Source: Bin5 sp034422415 (lineage in GTDB: Bacteria > Chloroflexota > Anaerolineae > Caldilineales > Caldilineaceae). Taken from it: a stretch of DNA of 64,000 nucleotides. Below are positions 59,589 through 64,000 of the stretch, one piece after another. A program made the translations under genes and the position numbers. The DNA is taken from the NCBI GenBank assembly GCA_965202955.1, contig OZ241871.1:4588001-4652000 (forward strand). The letters run 5' to 3'. Under the pieces are notes generated by a model, which saw nothing but the letters and a program-made list of their open reading frames with translations, did no database searches and had not been told where the DNA came from. Within the stretch, counting starts at the first letter, position 1. Every line of letters starts with the position of its first letter.

Positions 59589-62500
59589 ATGCCTTTAACG
59601 CTTCACGCTGCATGGATCAGTTCCGGAAAACGATCGTCAGGCGGCCAAGAGCAGGATAGGACTGGCCCGGCACAGTTGACCCCAGTGGCCGGCAAAGCAG
59701 ATTCCAGTACAAGTGAGCATCGTTCCTCCAATACCGGAAATGAAGCCCGGGAGAGGAACAGGGTTGCGGCCGGTCAAAGCCCGGCCGATCAGTCCGACGC
59801 GCCCGGGACTTCGATGTCCGAGGGTTGCGGACGGCTGTTTCTTTGGGCCGAAAACCACGATGCGGCGAGCAGCCAGATGCCAGGGGAAGCAGAGGGGAAC
59901 GGGGCGGCGCCGGGGATCTTGCAGGCAGGCGGAGAGGCTGGCAATGGTGCGGCGGTTGAATCGAATGGCAAGGGAGACTGTCGGACGCAACTGGACAGGC
60001 CCAACGGCAAGATTCCCTCCCACCCGGCGCAGCTGCCGGTAGGCACGTTGCGTCAGATGATGCGCCAGCTGGCGACGGCAAGCGAACTGACGATTTTGCT
60101 TGGCAACCCGGCGACGGCGACGGTCTGGCTGCCGAGCCGGAATGGTATTCCGCAGACGCGGCTGGGCACCTACCAGCGAGGGGTCAATGCTTTATCCGGC
60201 GAGGTGGGTCCGGACAGTTTGCAGCGTTGGCAAGTGACCGGCATGACGCTGGACCCGTTTCATGCGCTGGCCTTTCTGAGCCGTTTCACAAACCAGCGTC
60301 TGATTGAGATACCGAGCTCGACGGCACTGTTTCGACACGCGCGGCAGGGCAACGACCTGCTTTTCTGGAGTCATGCGGCGAAATTTGTGTTGGAGCTTCT
60401 TGCTGGCCAACATTTCTTGCCGGGTCTGATTCCCGACCAGAGCGGCCGATTCCGGGCAGCTTGGCAGCCGTTCATGATGGAGGGCAGCCTCCGGGAACGG
60501 CTTGAGTTCCTGGTGGCGGCGATGCCCCCAATCTGCCGGGCGTACGAGTTGGCGTCGCTGGAGGAGGCACCGTCTTCGGGCGGCCTGCTGGAAGAGTTCA
60601 TCGCAGCGCTCATGAATGGCGCGATCCGAGAGTGGACACCACAGATTGAGCCCCACGAGGGGAACGGCATATTTCAATTTGCGGATGAGGTCCGCGAAAG
60701 AAAAACGCGCAATGCCGTGGGCTCTCCCGGTTCACTCTGGGTGGAAGGCCTTTCAGGTGAGGAGCAGATGCTGCAGCTGCCTCCTCAGCCTGCCCACCAG
60801 CTCTATCAGCAGTGGATTGAATGGATGGAGCAGCTGCACACTTCTGTGGCGGACTCCAATTTCCAGGTGGCATTTGCGCTGGAGCTGCAGCCTGACGGGA
60901 GCGACTCGTTGGAGGACGACGAAAAAGGTTGGGTCGGACCGCCGGAGCACTCGTCTATTTCGAACTGGCATCTCCACTATTTCCTGCAGGACAGAGATGA
61001 TCCTAAGCTCCTGATTCCGGCGCAGCAGGTGTGGAACGAGAACGGGCAGAGCATTCGGATCAACGGCAGGCGGTTTGACCAGCCGCAGGAGCGGCTGCTC
61101 ACCGGTCTGGGAATTGCCAGCAGGTTGTTTGCGCCGATACGCGAGAGTCTGCGCACACCGCGCCCCGAGAGGGCGAATCTTTCGCTGGAGGACGCATACC
61201 TGTTTTTGAAGGAGATCGGCCCTCTTCTGGAAAGCAGCGGATTCAGCGTCATCATACCGGAGTGGTGGGCTGCGCGCAGCCGGTCGCGCCTTGGTTTGCG
61301 ACTGCGGTTGGGGGGCGCGCAGGATGAAGACCTGATCGATGGCTTCTGGGGTCCCAGCGGGGAGGGAAGGCGTCTTGCCGGCGAACAGGGCCTGCCGGGG
61401 AGCGACAATACCCTAGACCTGAACCGCCTGATACAGTTCCGGTGGGAGCTGACGCTGGGCGACAGGACGTTGAGCAGAGAGGAGTTCGACCGCCTGGCCG
61501 ATTTGGGTTCGCCGCTGGTCCGGGTTGGCGACGAATGGCTGGAGCTGGAGCCGGCACAGGTTGAAGCCGCGCGGCAGTTTATCGACGGCAGCCAGACCGA
61601 AGGGCAGATGTCGCTGCTGCAGGCGGTGGGGATGGCGCAAGCTTACGCGAGGGGCGCCGGCGAGGAAGAAAAGGGAGAGGAGCCGGCCGGTCTGGCGGGC
61701 GGCGCGGGCGATAGGCGGACGAACGGGTCGTCATTGGACTTAAAGGCGCCTGCTGCGCGAACGGCCGGGCTGCTGTTCGGTTCGACCGATGGGTGGGATA
61801 TTCCCGGAGGAATGCCAGGGCCGGACCTTCCGCTGGACGCTGTGGTCGCGGATGGCTGGCTTGAAACCGCCCTGGAGCGGCTGCGGGGGCTGGAACAGAT
61901 TGAAGAGGTCTTTGAGCCTGAAGGTTTTGTTGGCACATTGCGGCCCTACCAGCGGAGGGGCGTGGGCTGGCTCTGCTTTCTGCGCTGGCTGGGGCTGGGG
62001 GCCTGTCTGGCAGACGATATGGGTCTGGGGAAGACGATTCAGGCGATCGCGCTTCTTCTCCAATCGCGACAGCGGCAGGACGGGACCAACTCGAGCGGGG
62101 AGGATGGGACGCGGCACGTCCCGGCTCTTCTTATCTGCCCGACGAGCGTTGTGGCGAACTGGCGGCACGAGATTGAACGATTTGCGCCGGAGCTGCGGCT
62201 GCTTCTCCATCACGGAAGCGGCAGGTTGACCGGCGACGAGTTTCGGGCCGCGTTGCCGCAGCATGACCTGGTGATCACGAGTTTCGGCATTGCGCGCCGG
62301 GACATCGAGATGCTGGCGGCGCAGGAGTGGAGCGACCTGATATTGGACGAGGCGCAGAACATCAAAAATCCGGCGGCCAAACAGACGCAGGCGGTACGGC
62401 GTCTGACCGGCCAGTCGCGGGAACTGCTTGAGCCGGGGCGCGTGCAGCCGTTCCGCATTGCGCTGACGGGCACGCCTGTGGAGAACCGCCTGCTGGAGCT

Positions 62501-63425
62501 GTGGAGCATCATGGAGTTTCTCAATCCAGGGTACCTGGGGAAGCGGGAGCACTTTCGCCAGCAGTTTGTGCTGCCGATAGAACGGTACAATGATGACCTG
62601 GCGGCTGCAGAGTTGCGGCGGCTGGCGCAGCCATTCCTGTTGCGCCGGCTGAAGACGGACCCGACGATTATTTCCGATTTGCCGGAGAAGAATGAGATGG
62701 TGGTCTTTTGCTCGCTGACGCAGGAGCAGGAGACGCTGTACACGCGCGTGATTGAGGAGACGATGGCGCGGGTGGAGGCGAGCGAGGGCGTCCAGCGAAG
62801 GGGGCTGGTGTTGAGCCTGCTGCTAAAGCTGAAGCAGGTGACCAATCATCCGGCGCACTACCTGAGCGAACAGGAGCCCCTGGAAGGCCGCAGCGGCAAG
62901 TTGAGCCGCCTTACCGAGATGCTTGAGGAGGCGCTTAGCATTGGCGACCGGGCGCTGATTTTCACGCAGTTTGTGGAGATGGGACATTTGCTGCGCCGGC
63001 ATCTGATGAAAACGCTGGGGCGGGAGGCACTCTTTCTTCACGGCGGCACGCCGGCCACGAAACGGGAGCAGATGGTGCGCTCCTTCCAGGAAGACCGGGC
63101 GGGCGCTCCGATCTTTGTGCTCAGTCTGCGTGCCGGGGGCGTGGGCGTGAATCTGACCAGGGCAAATCATGTTTTCCACTTTGACCGCTGGTGGAATCCG
63201 GCTGTGGAGAACCAGGCGACCGACCGGGCGTTTCGCATCGGACAGAAGCGGTCGGTGCAGGTGTACAAATTCGTGGTGGCCGGCACGCTGGAAGAGCAGA
63301 TCCACAGGATGATTGAGAGCAAACAGAACCTGGCAGAGTCGATTGTAAACAGCGGTGAGGACTGGCTGGCGGACTTGGATACGGAGGGCCTGCGCAGGCT
63401 GATCGCATTGCGGAACAACAGCTAG
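59589..63425 (+). CDS. SNF2/RapA-type DEAD-box ATPase
   Basis: A 1278-aa helicase-like ATPase. N-terminal residues 1-150 are low-complexity; the SNF2-associated domains (about 150-770) precede the core. Walker A is DDMGLGKTIQ (about 805-815), Walker B is the DEAQ box (ILDEAQNIKNP, about 918), motif III is ALTGTPVENRLLELWS, and helicase motifs IV-VI include ALIFTQF, VLSLRAGGVGVNL and DRAFRIGQKR. The family translocates on double-stranded DNA or remodels protein-DNA complexes. The bacterial group with this layout is encoded next to a SWIM-domain protein, as here, so the two probably act together on DNA. The ATG lies seven bases after a -10 box. Confidence 0.9.
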   Translation: MPLTLHAAWISSGKRSSGGQEQDRTGPAQLTPVAGKADSSTSEHRSSNTGNEARERNRVAAGQSPADQSDAPGTSMSEGCGRLFLWAENHDAASSQMPGEAEGNGAAPGILQAGGEAGNGAAVESNGKGDCRTQLDRPNGKIPSHPAQLPVGTLRQMMRQLATASELTILLGNPATATVWLPSRNGIPQTRLGTYQRGVNALSGEVGPDSLQRWQVTGMTLDPFHALAFLSRFTNQRLIEIPSSTALFRHARQGNDLLFWSHAAKFVLELLAGQHFLPGLIPDQSGRFRAAWQPFMMEGSLRERLEFLVAAMPPICRAYELASLEEAPSSGGLLEEFIAALMNGAIREWTPQIEPHEGNGIFQFADEVRERKTRNAVGSPGSLWVEGLSGEEQMLQLPPQPAHQLYQQWIEWMEQLHTSVADSNFQVAFALELQPDGSDSLEDDEKGWVGPPEHSSISNWHLHYFLQDRDDPKLLIPAQQVWNENGQSIRINGRRFDQPQERLLTGLGIASRLFAPIRESLRTPRPERANLSLEDAYLFLKEIGPLLESSGFSVIIPEWWAARSRSRLGLRLRLGGAQDEDLIDGFWGPSGEGRRLAGEQGLPGSDNTLDLNRLIQFRWELTLGDRTLSREEFDRLADLGSPLVRVGDEWLELEPAQVEAARQFIDGSQTEGQMSLLQAVGMAQAYARGAGEEEKGEEPAGLAGGAGDRRTNGSSLDLKAPAARTAGLLFGSTDGWDIPGGMPGPDLPLDAVVADGWLETALERLRGLEQIEEVFEPEGFVGTLRPYQRRGVGWLCFLRWLGLGACLADDMGLGKTIQAIALLLQSRQRQDGTNSSGEDGTRHVPALLICPTSVVANWRHEIERFAPELRLLLHHGSGRLTGDEFRAALPQHDLVITSFGIARRDIEMLAAQEWSDLILDEAQNIKNPAAKQTQAVRRLTGQSRELLEPGRVQPFRIALTGTPVENRLLELWSIMEFLNPGYLGKREHFRQQFVLPIERYNDDLAAAELRRLAQPFLLRRLKTDPTIISDLPEKNEMVVFCSLTQEQETLYTRVIEETMARVEASEGVQRRGLVLSLLLKLKQVTNHPAHYLSEQEPLEGRSGKLSRLTEMLEEALSIGDRALIFTQFVEMGHLLRRHLMKTLGREALFLHGGTPATKREQMVRSFQEDRAGAPIFVLSLRAGGVGVNLTRANHVFHFDRWWNPAVENQATDRAFRIGQKRSVQVYKFVVAGTLEEQIHRMIESKQNLAESIVNSGEDWLADLDTEGLRRLIALRNNS

Positions 63426-63451
63426 ACGGCTGGCAAGGTACGGAGTGACAC

Positions 63452-64000
63452 GTGGCCGAATCGATAACCGGATCTTCAGATGGTGGAGGCTCGTGGACTG
63501 AACGCTGGTACAGTTTCCTGGGCGGCATGGGCTATGACCTGCGCCGGGGGCAGTCGCTGGCGCGGCGAATGAGCGTGCGATCGGTCGACGTTCAGGTGGG
63601 CCGGGTCGTGGCGGAGTTGGAGGAACTCAACCGGGGCGTTTCCCGGGTAGAGATCGAAGTTGTTCCGCTGCACATGGAAGCGTGGGCTGCCGTTTTGGAC
63701 GCGCTGGCAGGGGAGGCGCTGCATGCGGCCCAGCTCCTAGCCGGGGGCACAGAGTGGGGGACGGTCCGCTCGGTCCTGGACACTATCTTCGGGCGGGCCG
63801 AAGTCGAGCTGTTGCCATCGACGCCGGCGCCAGAGGAGATCCTGGCGGTCTGCAGCGGCTGCGGCGCGGCAGAGAGTTCGTGCAGACATGTTTTGGTGGC
63901 GCTCCACCTGTTCGGACAGATGATCACGGACGACCCGTGGCTGCTGCTGCGATTGCGCGGCCAGGACCGACAGCAGATCCTGGCCGGGCTGCGGAGACGG
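63452..64000 (+). CDS. SWIM zinc-finger protein (partial, runs off the window)
   Basis: Partial gene (183 codons, open at the end). GTG start, with GGAG six bases upstream and 26 nt after the SNF2 stop. The product begins MAESITGSSDGGGSW and contains a SWIM-type zinc motif CSGC-x7-CRH (about 144-156) preceded by a helical region. In many bacteria a SWIM protein is encoded next to this type of SNF2 ATPase, and SWIM domains bind DNA or proteins. The C-terminus is outside the window. Confidence 0.78.
   Translation, partial: MAESITGSSDGGGSWTERWYSFLGGMGYDLRRGQSLARRMSVRSVDVQVGRVVAELEELNRGVSRVEIEVVPLHMEAWAAVLDALAGEALHAAQLLAGGTEWGTVRSVLDTIFGRAEVELLPSTPAPEEILAVCSGCGAAESSCRHVLVALHLFGQMITDDPWLLLRLRGQDRQQILAGLRRR

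Noticed and set aside
1..64000. CRISPR arrays, rRNA or tRNA genes, integrase-attachment duplications
   Set aside because: No regularly spaced repeats, conserved RNA motifs or att-like direct repeats were found by reading both strands.

Overview
The window looks like a chromosomal segment of an uncultured, probably aerobic, heterotrophic Chloroflexota bacterium (Anaerolineae/Caldilineae-like). The reasons are the high G+C, the combination of LytR-CpsA-Psr, DUF2277, formate-THF ligase, an aapJQMP-type amino-acid ABC transporter, several phytanoyl-CoA-dioxygenase-like oxygenases and FtsX-type permeases, and lipoproteins with SH3b repeats. This placement is inferred from gene content only. No rRNA, tRNA or CRISPR array was found.

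Layout. 0-3.6 kb: a GntR/FCD regulator translationally coupled to a two-gene 2-oxoacid:ferredoxin oxidoreductase. 3.7-8.4 kb (mostly minus strand): PlsC acyltransferase with a SirB1-like protein, an SDR reductase, a two-S1-domain RNA-binding protein and a YchF-like GTPase. 8.6-19.3 kb: a PP2C-like/beta-propeller membrane protein, an LCP cell-wall ligase, a HAD phosphatase, YigZ, a MATE exporter, a GNAT acetyltransferase and an internally duplicated lipoprotein. 19.3-30.1 kb: two-subunit class I fumarase, a GalT/ROK kinase/radical SAM operon divergent from a Nudix/epimerase pair, an amidase with an altered active site, a cytidylate-kinase-like protein and a four-SH3b-TNase lipoprotein.

30-50 kb is an accessory-looking catabolic region. 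It holds an N-acyl-D-amino-acid deacylase-like amidohydrolase, a nitrilase-family hydrolase, two paralogous propeller glycosidase-like proteins around a PhyH oxygenase, aapJQMP, a ThDP enzyme, an enolase-superfamily dehydratase and another PhyH oxygenase. It also holds most of the wreckage in the window: an ATPase-PIN nuclease pair disabled by premature stops, a frameshift and an IS5-like insertion, a Uma2 tail, a broken PhyH gene and two unidentified gene ends.

50.5-64 kb: a LolD/MacB-type ATPase with a giant FtsX permease, two PPOX flavoproteins separated by a second copy of the same IS, DUF2277, formate-THF ligase, and a SNF2 ATPase followed by a SWIM-domain protein that runs off the end.

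Most noteworthy: (i) the decayed ATPase-PIN module interrupted by an IS; (ii) recurring start sites where a -10-like hexamer lies 6-7 nt before the start codon, implying leaderless mRNAs; (iii) predicted enzymes with a substituted catalytic or metal-binding residue (amidase Ser to Gly, SDR Tyr to His, D-aminoacylase-like Cys to Asp); and (iv) a lipoprotein made of two full-length copies of an unrecognised domain. I see no intact, clearly novel multigene defence or biosynthetic system.
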